From positions 868,001-932,000 of the forward strand of contig CAWFAS010000001.1 in NCBI GenBank assembly GCA_963813895.1: a DNA stretch of 64,000 nt. The letters are read 5' to 3'. The notes below the pieces were generated by a model that was given only the letters and a program-made list of their open reading frames with translations, was not told the DNA's origin and made no database searches. Every line of letters starts with the position of its first letter. The stretch's first letter is position 1. The stretch comes from DASZWJ01 sp963813895. GTDB taxonomy: Bacteria; Pseudomonadota; Gammaproteobacteria; JAURND01. The position numbers and the translations under genes are program-made. Positions 17,849 to 26,618 of this stretch are shown here, in pieces.

Positions 17849-19147
17849 ATGACAATGAACGCTTTACCTTCAGCCCGTCCCGTCTATATAGTCGATGGAT
17901 TAAGAACCCCCTTTTTAAAAGTGCGCGGCAGACCTGGGCCTTTCTCGGCTTCTGATTTGGCAGTCAGCGCAGGCAAAGCTTTATTACTGCGCCAACCTTT
18001 TGCCGCCAGCGATCTAGGTGAAGTTATTATCAGTTGCATGATACCCAGTCCAGATGAGGCCAATATCGGTCGCATCGTTTCATTGCGGTTAGGCTGCGGC
18101 AAGTCAGTTCCTGCTTGGACAGTACAGCGCAATTGTGGTTCGGCCATGCAGGCTATCGATAGCGCTGCTAAAGATATTGCTATAGGGCGCCACCAATTGG
18201 TTTTGGCGGGAGGAACAGAGGCTATGAGCCGTGCTCCCCTCTTATGGCGTATGGAAATGGTCAATTGGCTGGCTAATTGGAATTCGGCGCGTAATTTCAG
18301 TACCCGACTAAAAACCCTCGCTGAATTCAGACCGCATTTTTTAAAGCCTGTTATAGCGCTTCTGCATGGGCTTACGGACCCACTGGTGGGTTTGAATATG
18401 GGCGAGACGGCAGAAAACCTTGCGTATCAATTTCATATCACTCGCGAACAAATGGATGCTTATGCCGTGCGCAGTCATCAGCGTCTGGCAGCTGCACAAA
18501 ACTCAGATTTGGATGAAGTTACACCCATTTATACCGACAATGGTCACTTATTTGCATTAGATGATGGGGTCAGGCCAGATTCATCTTTAGAAGCTTTAGC
18601 TAAACTCAAACCATTTTTTGATAAAAAATTTGGCATGGTCACGGCGGGTAATAGTTCGCAAATTACCGATGGCGCAGCTATGGTATTGCTGGCCAGCGAG
18701 GAAGCAGTTACGCGTTATAATCTTCCCGTACTGGGCCGTTTGGTCGACGTGGAATGGGCGGGTCTAGCACCTGAAGTTATGGGTCTTGGGCCAGTGTTTG
18801 CTTCAACTCCGCTGTTGCAGCGTAATGGGCTTAAATTGGAAGACATCGATTATTGGGAAATCAATGAGGCATTTGCCGCTCAAGTACTCGCTTGTTTAGC
18901 CGCCTGGCAAGATAGAGAATTTTGTCGCAACCATTTGGGGTTACAAGAGGCCTTAGGCAAAATAAATGAGGAACGGTTAAATAGTGATGGCGGAGCCATC
19001 GCGATAGGCCATCCTGTAGGCGCAAGTGGTTCGCGAATTGTATTGCATTTGCTGGATGTTCTAAAACGCAATAATGCTAAACGCGGTATAGCCACTCTGT
19101 GCATTGGCGGAGGTCAGGGCGGAGCAATGCTGCTGGAAAGAGTCTAG
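17849..19147 (+). CDS. fadI: Acetyl-CoA C-acyltransferase (thiolase, FadI-like)
   Basis: 432 residues. The acylated Cys lies in QRNCGSAMQ (about 96), with NEAFA, the catalytic His in GHPVGASGS (388) and the second Cys in LCIGGGQGG (418). It performs the last beta-oxidation step, cleaving 3-ketoacyl-CoA with CoA. A strong AGGAGG-like site lies before the ATG. The length and pairing with a FadJ-like protein point to FadI rather than FadA (about 387 aa); the symbol is by analogy. Confidence 0.9.
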   Translation: MTMNALPSARPVYIVDGLRTPFLKVRGRPGPFSASDLAVSAGKALLLRQPFAASDLGEVIISCMIPSPDEANIGRIVSLRLGCGKSVPAWTVQRNCGSAMQAIDSAAKDIAIGRHQLVLAGGTEAMSRAPLLWRMEMVNWLANWNSARNFSTRLKTLAEFRPHFLKPVIALLHGLTDPLVGLNMGETAENLAYQFHITREQMDAYAVRSHQRLAAAQNSDLDEVTPIYTDNGHLFALDDGVRPDSSLEALAKLKPFFDKKFGMVTAGNSSQITDGAAMVLLASEEAVTRYNLPVLGRLVDVEWAGLAPEVMGLGPVFASTPLLQRNGLKLEDIDYWEINEAFAAQVLACLAAWQDREFCRNHLGLQEALGKINEERLNSDGGAIAIGHPVGASGSRIVLHLLDVLKRNNAKRGIATLCIGGGQGGAMLLERV

Positions 19148-19189
19148 GGCTTATCCAAAGGCTATTTTACAACTTTAAAGGATGAAGAT

Positions 19190-21250
19190 ATGCTTGAAAA
19201 AACCTATGAAAACTGGAAATTAGACATTGACCAAGAGCATATCCTGTGGCTTTCCCTGGATAGAAAAGATTCTGCTGTTAATTCCCTAAACCAGGAAGTC
19301 ATCAGTGAATTTGATCAGATATTAGAGCAGATAAAAATCGACTCAACTTTAGTGGGCGTAATTATCTTGTCGGCAAAATCTTCTGGATTTATTGCCGGTG
19401 CCGATATTGAGCAATTTGTTAAGTTACAAAATGAAAATGAAGCCTTTACCTTAATCCGTCAAGCGCAATTGGTATTCGACAAACTGCAAGACTTAAAAAT
19501 TCCTTCGGTAGCCATGATTGAAGGATTTTGCCTCGGCGGTGGGCTTGAATTAGTATTAGCCTGCCGTTACCGAGTGGCGGAAGAAGGGCCAAAGACCCTA
19601 TTGGGGGCTCCGGAAGTCAAACTAGGATTGCATCCAGGCTGGGGCGGAACAGTACGCCTACCCCGTTTGATCGGTGTGATGCCGGCTATGGACATGAATT
19701 TAACCGGCCGCATGGTATCTGCAAGAGCGGCTGCTAAATCCGGTTTAGTGGACGCTGCAGTACCTAAACGCCAACTGCAACGAGCTGCGCGTTATTATGT
19801 ATTACATAAGCCGCCAAAGCATCGTCCGCCGATGTGGCAGGAAATAGCGAGCTACAGCTGGATAAGACCTCTGGTTGCGCAACTGCTGAATAGAAAGTTG
19901 GCAGAAAAAGTCAATCGGGAACATTACCCTGCTCCTTATGCCACTGTAAGTAATTGGGTTAAAGATGGACCTTACGCTAAACAAGCCATGGAGAATGAAG
20001 CCAAATCCATTGCCCATCTAATGATGACTCCCACCAGCCGTAATTTGGTGCGCGTGTTTTTTTTACAGACGCGTCTGAAGGGATTAGCTAAAGAAGTACG
20101 ATTTAAACCCCAGTGGGTGCATGTAATCGGCGCGGGTACGATGGGTGGCGATATCGCTGCTTGGTGCGCACTACGTGGTTTGCGCGTCACCCTGCAAGAT
20201 CGTGTTCCCGAGCTGATCGCTCCTGCGGTTAAACGCGCCCATGAGCTATTTGAAAAAAAACTCAAACACCCCCGTTTAGTCCAGGCTGCTATGGATAGAT
20301 TTGTGCCTGATGTGGAAGGCAAAGGGGTCAGCAAAGCTGATGTGGTTATAGAAGCGATTTCTGAAAATCTCACCACCAAACAGGCTTTATATCAAGCCAT
20401 AGAACCGCATTTAAAGCCGGATGCGATCCTGGCCACTAACACCTCAAGCTTACCGCTGGATGAATTAAATCAAGTACTGAAAAATCCAGAGCGTTTGGTC
20501 GGTATTCATTTTTTTAATCCCGTGGCCATGATGCAATTGGTTGAGGTGGTCACTGGGGATAAAACGGATCCAGGCATTGCTGATAAAGCGATAGCATTTG
20601 TCCGTGGTATTGATCGCTTACCTTTACCGGTTAAAAGCCGCCCCGGCTTCTTGGTAAATCGAATATTATTGCCCTATTTGTTAGAAGCTATGTTAATGCT
20701 GGAAGAGGGAGTGCCGGCAGTGAATATCGACGCTGCGGCTGTTAATTTCGGAATGCCTATGGGACCGGTTGAATTAGCAGATACCGTAGGTTTGGATGTA
20801 TGTCTAGCTATCGCGGAGATTATGGTAGGCCATTATGGCAGCAGTGTGCCGGAAGCATTGCGTCAAAAGGTAGCTAAGGGTGAGTTGGGACGTAAATCGG
20901 GTCAAGGATTTTATAAATACATTAAAGGTAAGCGAATAAAAACCCCAGTAACGGAAACCATGCTCAACCCAGCAGATATCAGTGACCGGCTGGTCTTGCG
21001 ACTGCTCAATGAATCAGTGGCTTGCTGGCGTGAAAAAATCGTTGCTGATGCCGATCTATTAGATGCAGGGATGATTTTCGGCACTGGTTTTGCACCTTTC
21101 AGAGGCGGACCCATGCATTATGCGGCCTCAATAGGTATTCCTATTTTGACAGAAAGACTGCGCGCATTACAAAGTAAGTATGGAGATCGATTCCGTCCCG
21201 ATACGGGTTGGGAGGAGTGGTCTAGCCAAGGTTCGGACGCAGTATCATAA
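19190..21250 (+). CDS. fadJ: Bifunctional enoyl-CoA hydratase/3-hydroxyacyl-CoA dehydrogenase (FadJ-like)
   Basis: 686 residues. The N-terminal crotonase domain holds GFCLGGGLELVLACR and GAPEVKLGLHPGWGG, which carry both catalytic Glu residues. The dehydrogenase half begins with the NAD-binding VIGAGTMGGDIAA (about 312) and has the catalytic His in GIHFFNPVAMMQLVE. It catalyses the two middle steps of beta-oxidation. Third gene of the fadE-fadI-fadJ run, 42 bases after the thiolase, with AAGGATG before the ATG. The alpha subunit is somewhat short compared with E. coli FadJ (714). Confidence 0.93.
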   Translation: MLEKTYENWKLDIDQEHILWLSLDRKDSAVNSLNQEVISEFDQILEQIKIDSTLVGVIILSAKSSGFIAGADIEQFVKLQNENEAFTLIRQAQLVFDKLQDLKIPSVAMIEGFCLGGGLELVLACRYRVAEEGPKTLLGAPEVKLGLHPGWGGTVRLPRLIGVMPAMDMNLTGRMVSARAAAKSGLVDAAVPKRQLQRAARYYVLHKPPKHRPPMWQEIASYSWIRPLVAQLLNRKLAEKVNREHYPAPYATVSNWVKDGPYAKQAMENEAKSIAHLMMTPTSRNLVRVFFLQTRLKGLAKEVRFKPQWVHVIGAGTMGGDIAAWCALRGLRVTLQDRVPELIAPAVKRAHELFEKKLKHPRLVQAAMDRFVPDVEGKGVSKADVVIEAISENLTTKQALYQAIEPHLKPDAILATNTSSLPLDELNQVLKNPERLVGIHFFNPVAMMQLVEVVTGDKTDPGIADKAIAFVRGIDRLPLPVKSRPGFLVNRILLPYLLEAMLMLEEGVPAVNIDAAAVNFGMPMGPVELADTVGLDVCLAIAEIMVGHYGSSVPEALRQKVAKGELGRKSGQGFYKYIKGKRIKTPVTETMLNPADISDRLVLRLLNESVACWREKIVADADLLDAGMIFGTGFAPFRGGPMHYAASIGIPILTERLRALQSKYGDRFRPDTGWEEWSSQGSDAVS

Positions 21251-21293
21251 ATTGCTGCCCATTATTAACGGCTCGGCAGTTTAGTTCTCTCCT

Positions 21294-21408
21294 CCCATAC
21301 CGAGCCGCGACTGTTAGGGAGCGTTTATTGGAGCCGTTTATGCCGATTAAGCAAATAAACGTTCTCATTCTAATGTAAAAGCTCCCTAACGGTCACGGCT
21401 CGGTTGGG
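21294..21408. repeat. Palindromic element PE-C, degenerate copy
   Basis: A 115-bp imperfect inverted repeat. The arms read CCCATACCGAGCCGCGACTG and GGTCACGGCTCGGTTGGG with the common TTAGGGAGCG/GCTCCCTAA stem. This copy has lost perfect arm matching, and its centre has accumulated changes. It lies between fadJ and the next gene. Confidence 0.75.
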
Positions 21409-21520
21409 TGTGAATATCATGAAAGTTATTGTTACCCAACCCCTTAATACTCCCCTAAGAAACTCTGAATAAACTACATGATCATTAGGTTCAGTAATCA
21501 AAAATCGTTGGAGCATTTGC

Positions 21521-22480
21521 ATGACAAAAATAACAAAATTAAAAAGCAGCAAGATGCTGCAGAAAACGGATATTACAACACTACCAAGCCTGCCATTATC
21601 CCCCCAAGAAAATTTAAATAAGCTGAACAAACAACAAAATATAGATGCCGAAGATCCTTTGATTGCATTTAAACGTGATTTCTTAAGTTGGATCCGTGCT
21701 AAAAATCCAAATAGTGTCGAACGAAGGATAGCTCAGGGTTTGCAAGCGCGGCTGCAGAAAAAATATTCCACAGAAGACCCGGATAAGATGCAATATCTTA
21801 CTAATGCTGCATTTAAAGCAGATTTATATGCTCCCCATATTACGGCTAATTTTAATGCAGCTGGGGTTGCGATTTCCATTGAAGAATTTAATGAAGTTTT
21901 TATAGATACATTGAGCGCCGTTGAATTTAATCATCGAGCCAAACATTTCAAAAAAACCCTGCAGAACTACTCTAATGACGTCATTCAGTTTGGATTTAAT
22001 CTATTAAAAACAGCCATTTATTATGGGAAAGGTAAAGAATTAATTAATGCCGGAAAACCTGAAATAAATTTAACGCTACGTGACGGTAAAACGATAATTA
22101 ATAGCTCATTTAAAGGGCCACTTGGCATCCGTAAACAAGGTCCACCTGCGGTATTTGAATTAATTCCGTTAGAGCAGCCCTTCGAAATAGCGATGCAATG
22201 GCTACCCAGGTTGGGTTGGCATTTTCATCTGCCTCAGTCGTTTGAATATCAAAAGATGTATGAAAAACTTGGTGTAATCACCTTAGTTGAGTTTCCTAAT
22301 CTTTATAAAAAAGAAATCATGAGCGGCGCGATAGGTTTTTCTTTAAGCGGACTGAGCTGGTTTTTCCGCGAAAATATTGACATTAGCGCTTCATTAGTAT
22401 TATTAGTAGTCGGAGGGGCGGCTGTATTAGTTAGTGGCATTTCTTCTTGCATCAAGTATCGAGAAGCTATGGTGGAATAA
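21521..22480 (+). CDS. Unrecognised protein with C-terminal hydrophobic hairpin
   Basis: 319 residues, no family recognised. GGAG eight bases before the ATG supports the start. The N-terminal 45 residues are low-complexity (Lys, Ser, Pro, Leu, Asn). A soluble middle follows, and two hydrophobic segments close to the C terminus (about 265-282 and 286-305) suggest insertion as a hairpin into a membrane. Single-copy orphan proteins with C-terminal transmembrane pairs are common among secreted effectors that target host membranes; that role is only an inference from layout and neighbourhood. Confidence 0.5.
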   Translation: MTKITKLKSSKMLQKTDITTLPSLPLSPQENLNKLNKQQNIDAEDPLIAFKRDFLSWIRAKNPNSVERRIAQGLQARLQKKYSTEDPDKMQYLTNAAFKADLYAPHITANFNAAGVAISIEEFNEVFIDTLSAVEFNHRAKHFKKTLQNYSNDVIQFGFNLLKTAIYYGKGKELINAGKPEINLTLRDGKTIINSSFKGPLGIRKQGPPAVFELIPLEQPFEIAMQWLPRLGWHFHLPQSFEYQKMYEKLGVITLVEFPNLYKKEIMSGAIGFSLSGLSWFFRENIDISASLVLLVVGGAAVLVSGISSCIKYREAMVE

Positions 22481-22483
22481 TTT

Positions 22484-22702
22484 TTATCTCCTATCCTCAA
22501 AAAGTAAATATTTGGTTAACACGTAAAAATACTGCGCCAATAAATGGCTGCTAAGTGAAGTATCACGCTTCACTTTCTTCTGCAGAATATACCGAGATAC
22601 TGTCCAATTCTCACTCGCATCAACGCCTATGAGCTGATAGCCCAGCGTAATCAAAAATTGTGCGATGGGTTCTCCGGTGCTGCAGCCAAAAGCCAGATCA
22701 AG
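22484..22702 (-). pseudogene. Relic of a SAM-dependent methyltransferase
   Basis: On the minus strand a short open frame, cut off by a stop at 22703-22705, reads L-D-L-A-F-G-C-S-T-G-E-P-I-A-Q-F-L-I and shortly afterwards G-V-D-A-S. That is motif I and the following acidic loop of a class I methyltransferase. The sequence after this (KKVKRDTSLSSHLL) no longer resembles the family. There is no start codon and no N-terminal part. I read it as a decayed fragment. Confidence 0.55.
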
Positions 22703-22709
22703 TCAGGCT

Positions 22710-23942
22710 CTAGCTGCCATAACTATCAGTTTTTTTATCAGTTGAATTTAACGAAGTAGACTCATCTAAATCATTTAATTCCAGATCTTTTCCAATTTTT
22801 TTTGAATCTGACGTTTGTTTGTTTTCTTGATTATTTTGCTTAAATTCGTTATCAAAATCCACAGCTGTTTTGGTAGGAAAAAATTTAGAGAACTTATTTG
22901 GAAAAACACTGCGACGATTAATAACAGAATTTACGTCATTTTTAACGCTATCAGCTAAATTATCACATTGCTCCTTGCTGAGTCCCGAGTTTTTAATTAA
23001 TTGCACGAAATGAAGACGGGCCATGCGTTTAATATTGCTGATATCTATAACAGGTAGGTCCGTTTCTGGCTTAAGCTGGCGTTTATAAATATTCTCTAGC
23101 TTATTTAACATGACTTTTGCTTTATCAAAACGTTGCTCACTATTTTCTTCTTTTTTAATAGCCTCTAGAGCACCGGAAACCCAAAGCTCAACAACACTTG
23201 GGTGACTAAACAAAAGGTTAGCACAGAAATACTTGTCTTCTAGTTTTAATATAGCTTGAGGGGGGAGCTTAACACATAAGTCTTCGTATTTTGCTACGCT
23301 GATATCAACAAAAATTCCGGAATTTATTATTCTCCATATGCTATTTGCATCTAATTTTTGTCTGACTGTTTTGCTGGCAAGAATTTCTTCAGTTAAAACA
23401 ATATTATAGCCTCTGGTGATTGCGGCCAATAAGATATTAACTGGCAGGTTTTCATATAACTTATTTCTTTTCAAAATTAATGAAATTAACGCATCAATAT
23501 TAGAAGTCTGGTAATAATTAGAAGAAGTCAAATATTGTTTGTTACTCAGAAGTTCAATTAATATATTAGCAGCACATTTATCCAACAGGTCATGATGCTG
23601 AACTAGAGCATAAGCTGCATCCAAACTTATATTTACGATCCTCAAAATATGAGACTGAAGTAGCTTTTGTCGCAACGCTATATTATTCAACATTGTTCCA
23701 ATGATTACGCCAGATATATCAAAATCTAAAGAATAATTTTTGTAAATCTCTGCATACAATAAAATAGAATCAATACCATTGGCATCTAATTCATCTATCA
23801 ATCTTCTATTATTTAGTAAGTTACTAAAATCTCCAAGATCCCTAAGTGGTATTTCTTTATTTCCTATTTTTATTGTTTTTTTTATAGAATATTTTGCATC
23901 GACTGAATTAGAATTTTCTTGAATTTTTTTTATGCTCCACAA
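22710..23942 (-). CDS. Unrecognised AT-rich orphan protein, effector-like
   Basis: 410 residues, predominantly alpha-helical and probably a helical-repeat protein, rich in Leu, Ile, Asn and Lys. It has no signal peptide or membrane helix. The C-terminal 50 residues are hydrophilic and disordered (KKIGKDLELNDLDESTSLNS), as in many Dot/Icm substrates. The start is uncertain: the frame opens with TTG at 23942 and has no ATG for nearly 90 codons. A GGAG lies inside the first codons, followed eight bases later by an ATT. Base composition is markedly more AT-rich than the housekeeping genes, suggesting acquired DNA. Confidence 0.5.
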   Translation of the reverse strand: MWSIKKIQENSNSVDAKYSIKKTIKIGNKEIPLRDLGDFSNLLNNRRLIDELDANGIDSILLYAEIYKNYSLDFDISGVIIGTMLNNIALRQKLLQSHILRIVNISLDAAYALVQHHDLLDKCAANILIELLSNKQYLTSSNYYQTSNIDALISLILKRNKLYENLPVNILLAAITRGYNIVLTEEILASKTVRQKLDANSIWRIINSGIFVDISVAKYEDLCVKLPPQAILKLEDKYFCANLLFSHPSVVELWVSGALEAIKKEENSEQRFDKAKVMLNKLENIYKRQLKPETDLPVIDISNIKRMARLHFVQLIKNSGLSKEQCDNLADSVKNDVNSVINRRSVFPNKFSKFFPTKTAVDFDNEFKQNNQENKQTSDSKKIGKDLELNDLDESTSLNSTDKKTDSYGS

Positions 23943-24279
23943 TAAATTTACTTACAATTTTCTCAACCGATTTGAGATGACGGCTCAATTATTTTGATGC
24001 AGTGCTTTGTTACTTTTATGGAAATCGCTTCAAATTATAAAACGCTTTTCCTAATAAATTAACTTTTTAAAAATTGCAATCAGCAGAAGCCTATTTTATC
24101 AGTCGTTACCTGCCGCAAACGAAAGTGTTTAACGTGCCTGTTTTTCTGGAAGTATACAAGCGCTATAAAAAATAGTCCATTCAGCGGTTGTTTTTCTTGC
24201 CTACCGTATTGCAAATTTAGACACTGACAGCCAGAATTTCTTCCCCATTCATGGTGTCTTTAAATACGGTCAAACGCCT
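23943..24279. other. Intergenic stretch, possibly gene remnants
   Basis: 337 bases between two divergent genes. A 34-codon open stretch at 24074-24175 (+) has protein-like composition (EAYFISRYLPQTKVFNVPVF) and ends in a stop, but it has no upstream part and I do not recognise it. The rest shows no gene, terminator or repeat. The promoters for the flanking genes presumably lie here. Confidence 0.3.
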
Positions 24280-25218
24280 ATGAAACAAACCAATAATGAT
24301 ACGCCGTGGAAAAACATTCTGACCCGTTTTTTACAGGCGTTTATGGAATTTTGCCTGCCTAAAGTCGCCACCAGCATTGATTGGTCAAAAGGCTATACTT
24401 CCTTGGATAAGGAATTACGCATCATCAGCCGCCAGCAAGCGATCGGCAAACGGATTGCGGATGCGTTATTTCAGGTTTGGCTAAAAGATGGGAAAGAACT
24501 CTGGCTGCTGGTGCATTTGGAAGTGCAGGCACAGAAAGAAACGGCGTTTCCCGAGCGGATGTATGTTTACAATTACCGCATTTTTGATCGCTATCAGATG
24601 TCAGTGATGAGTGTGGCCATTTTAGCCGACGGCAATCCGAATTGGCGTCCTGGCTGCTATGAACGTTCAATTTGGGATAACCGCCTGCGTTTTGAATTTG
24701 CAACCATCAAGTTGCTGGATTACGCCAATCAAAAGGAGAAATTGACTCGGCAAACCAATCCCTTTGCGATTGTCATTTGGGCCCATCTGGCGGCACTGGA
24801 GAGCCGCCGGGATGTTGATCTGCGTTTGCAGTCTAAATTGGCGGTGACTCGCGCCTTATACGCGCATGGTTTTGGCAAAGATTACATTCTTCAGTTATTT
24901 TCATTCATTGATTGGGTGCTGGCACTGCCTGAACCATTTGAGTTAGAATATGCACATTATATTGAACAGTTAGAAGAGGAAAAACAGGTGAGTTATATTA
25001 CTTCAATTGAACGTATTGGTATTCAAAAAGGCATGCAGCAAGGCATGCAGCAAGGCGAAGCCACTATTATTCTGCGACTAGTCCAGCGACGCTTTGGCCC
25101 TATTTCTAAAACCTATAAACAACGCATTACTCAGGCAGACGCCAATACCCTGCTCGCCTGGGGAGACAAAATCTTGGAGGCGCAAACCTTAGAAGACTTC
25201 TTTGAAGAAGGCGAATAA
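24280..25218 (+). CDS. Rpn/DUF4351 family PD-(D/E)XK nuclease
   Basis: 312 residues. The central block WLLVHLEVQAQKETAFPERM around residues 70-90 matches the E-x-Q active-site region of the PD-(D/E)XK 'recombination-promoting nuclease/putative transposase' family. The C-terminal 50 residues (LRLVQRRFGPISK onwards) form a DUF4351 domain. A six-base-periodic direct repeat (25027-25056) encodes GMQQGMQQGE just before it, the length-variable linker typical of this family. G+C is visibly higher than in the AT-rich genes on either side. Rpn proteins behave as mobile, recombination-linked nucleases and have been implicated in phage defence. No terminal inverted repeats were seen. Confidence 0.8.
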   Translation: MKQTNNDTPWKNILTRFLQAFMEFCLPKVATSIDWSKGYTSLDKELRIISRQQAIGKRIADALFQVWLKDGKELWLLVHLEVQAQKETAFPERMYVYNYRIFDRYQMSVMSVAILADGNPNWRPGCYERSIWDNRLRFEFATIKLLDYANQKEKLTRQTNPFAIVIWAHLAALESRRDVDLRLQSKLAVTRALYAHGFGKDYILQLFSFIDWVLALPEPFELEYAHYIEQLEEEKQVSYITSIERIGIQKGMQQGMQQGEATIILRLVQRRFGPISKTYKQRITQADANTLLAWGDKILEAQTLEDFFEEGE

Positions 25219-25575
25219 AGCTGACTTCCAGACAGGGTGGCGATGTCGTTCCCTTAATAATAAGCCGCTTTCATGATACTCTTTGCAAAGCTTCTTGTGC
25301 TATTAATCCAACCTCCCCGTCACTTCCCGATAGGCGTTTCACGCTCCGCTGATTACTAATGTTAGGCTTTTTAACCAACCCCTTCCACTTTAATTTTTGC
25401 TATCATTTTTCGGACACACCGAAGACAAATATTATACACTTTATTTGTCTTCGATGTGTCCATAAAAAGGTTGCAAGATTACAGGGGGGCTGTGTATCAA
25501 GCTTGTTTATAGCTAAAAAGAATGTATGATAACGTCATTACAAAAAAATTAGTTATCAAAGCAAAGGGGTTATAT
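25219..25575. other. Intergenic stretch with one strong hairpin
   Basis: 357 bases after the Rpn gene. The only clear structure is the 50-bp inverted repeat at 25412-25461. No ORF with protein-like sequence was found. The ribosome-binding site of the next gene (AGGGG at 25565-25569) is at the end of this stretch. Confidence 0.35.
25412..25461. repeat. Hairpin with 19-bp arms
   Basis: Arms GGACACACCGAAGACAAAT (25412-25430) and ATTTGTCTTCGATGTGTCC (25443-25461) match at 18 of 19 positions around a 12-base AT-rich loop containing TATACA. No T-run follows on either strand, so it is not a standard terminator. It could be a regulator site, or one end of a small mobile element. Confidence 0.6.
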
Positions 25576-26610
25576 ATGAGCACGATTGATATACTGGAAT
25601 TAAATCTCACCACACAAAGCTGTTTAAATTTAAAAACGGTTTCAATAGACCCGGATAAAAAAGGTAGGATTGTAGTCGATTTTATGCGAGGTGTTTTTGG
25701 TCAAAATACCCAGGCGAAGCAATGTATTAAAGCCCTTGAAAAGTTGGAAAAGGAGAAGAGGAAGAAAAAGGATAAAGAGAGGGTTATCGTAAAACAACAA
25801 TATGAATTGATAAACCAATATTTTTTGCAACGCTGGGGAGTTAAAGTTCCTTTGACAGCTTTGCCTGGATGCGATCAGGGACTTTGGACAGCTCCGGTAC
25901 AAGAAATGCTTAGGATTTCAGGTGATCAAGGTTATTTGCTACAACCAACAAAACAAGAAGTGGCTTTCGGAACAGATCAAGACTCGCTTTATGCGGTTGT
26001 GACCTTGAGTGGATTTAACAAAGGACTACCAAATAATTTAGAGGACGTCGAAGGACAATTGAAGATTGTTTATAACATAACTGGAGAAGCGCTTATACCT
26101 GTGGGTCAGTGTATTAATGGTCAGGTTGCAGAAGAGTTCAATATACTTCAGCGCCAATCCTTAGAGGATTCTAAGTCTCTGGGGGAGCTGGAACCCGCGA
26201 CACTAAAATTGCCAGTTAAGTTTAAAAGGGAACCAGTAGCCGGAAAAAGTCTGTTAAACCATATAGGAGATTTTTGTAACAAAGTGAAAGGATTCTTCTT
26301 AAGGCCATTCAGAGGATCGCCACCCAAAGCTACTCCTATTGAAGCAAAAGAAACCAAAAGTAGAGTTAATAATATTTACGAGCAAATGCAAAAATCTTCT
26401 ACGTCTGAGACGTCGCACACCCCAAGAATTGTTAGCTCGATTTTTGACTGCTTTAGACGGCGCCCTCCCGTTATTGCGAAGCCTTCAGTAAAATACAAAC
26501 CACAGACTATCCTTTTTGATTCGCCTCGTAGTCCAAGTCTAACGCCAACTCCTATAGATAAAAAAAATCAGCTAACTACACCATCGGACGGGATAATAAT
26601 TAAACAATAA
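25576..26610 (+). CDS. Unrecognised orphan protein, effector-like
   Basis: 344 residues from the ATG at 25576, chosen over the upstream ATG at 25522 because AGGGG lies seven bases before it. No family recognised. A highly charged Lys/Glu helix (about 57-75) is followed by a mixed middle. The last 130 residues are Pro/Ser/Arg-rich with basic clusters (FDCFRRRPP, FLRPFRGSPP) and look disordered. There is no signal peptide or transmembrane helix. It converges on the 942-residue gene with only eight bases between the stops. The style fits a host-directed effector, but no diagnostic motif was seen. Confidence 0.5.
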   Translation: MSTIDILELNLTTQSCLNLKTVSIDPDKKGRIVVDFMRGVFGQNTQAKQCIKALEKLEKEKRKKKDKERVIVKQQYELINQYFLQRWGVKVPLTALPGCDQGLWTAPVQEMLRISGDQGYLLQPTKQEVAFGTDQDSLYAVVTLSGFNKGLPNNLEDVEGQLKIVYNITGEALIPVGQCINGQVAEEFNILQRQSLEDSKSLGELEPATLKLPVKFKREPVAGKSLLNHIGDFCNKVKGFFLRPFRGSPPKATPIEAKETKSRVNNIYEQMQKSSTSETSHTPRIVSSIFDCFRRRPPVIAKPSVKYKPQTILFDSPRSPSLTPTPIDKKNQLTTPSDGIIIKQ

Positions 26611-26618
26611 AAATAGCT

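Noticed and set aside
25412..25461. Rho-independent terminator after the Rpn gene
   Set aside because: The hairpin lacks a following T-run on either strand and lies almost 200 bases after the stop.
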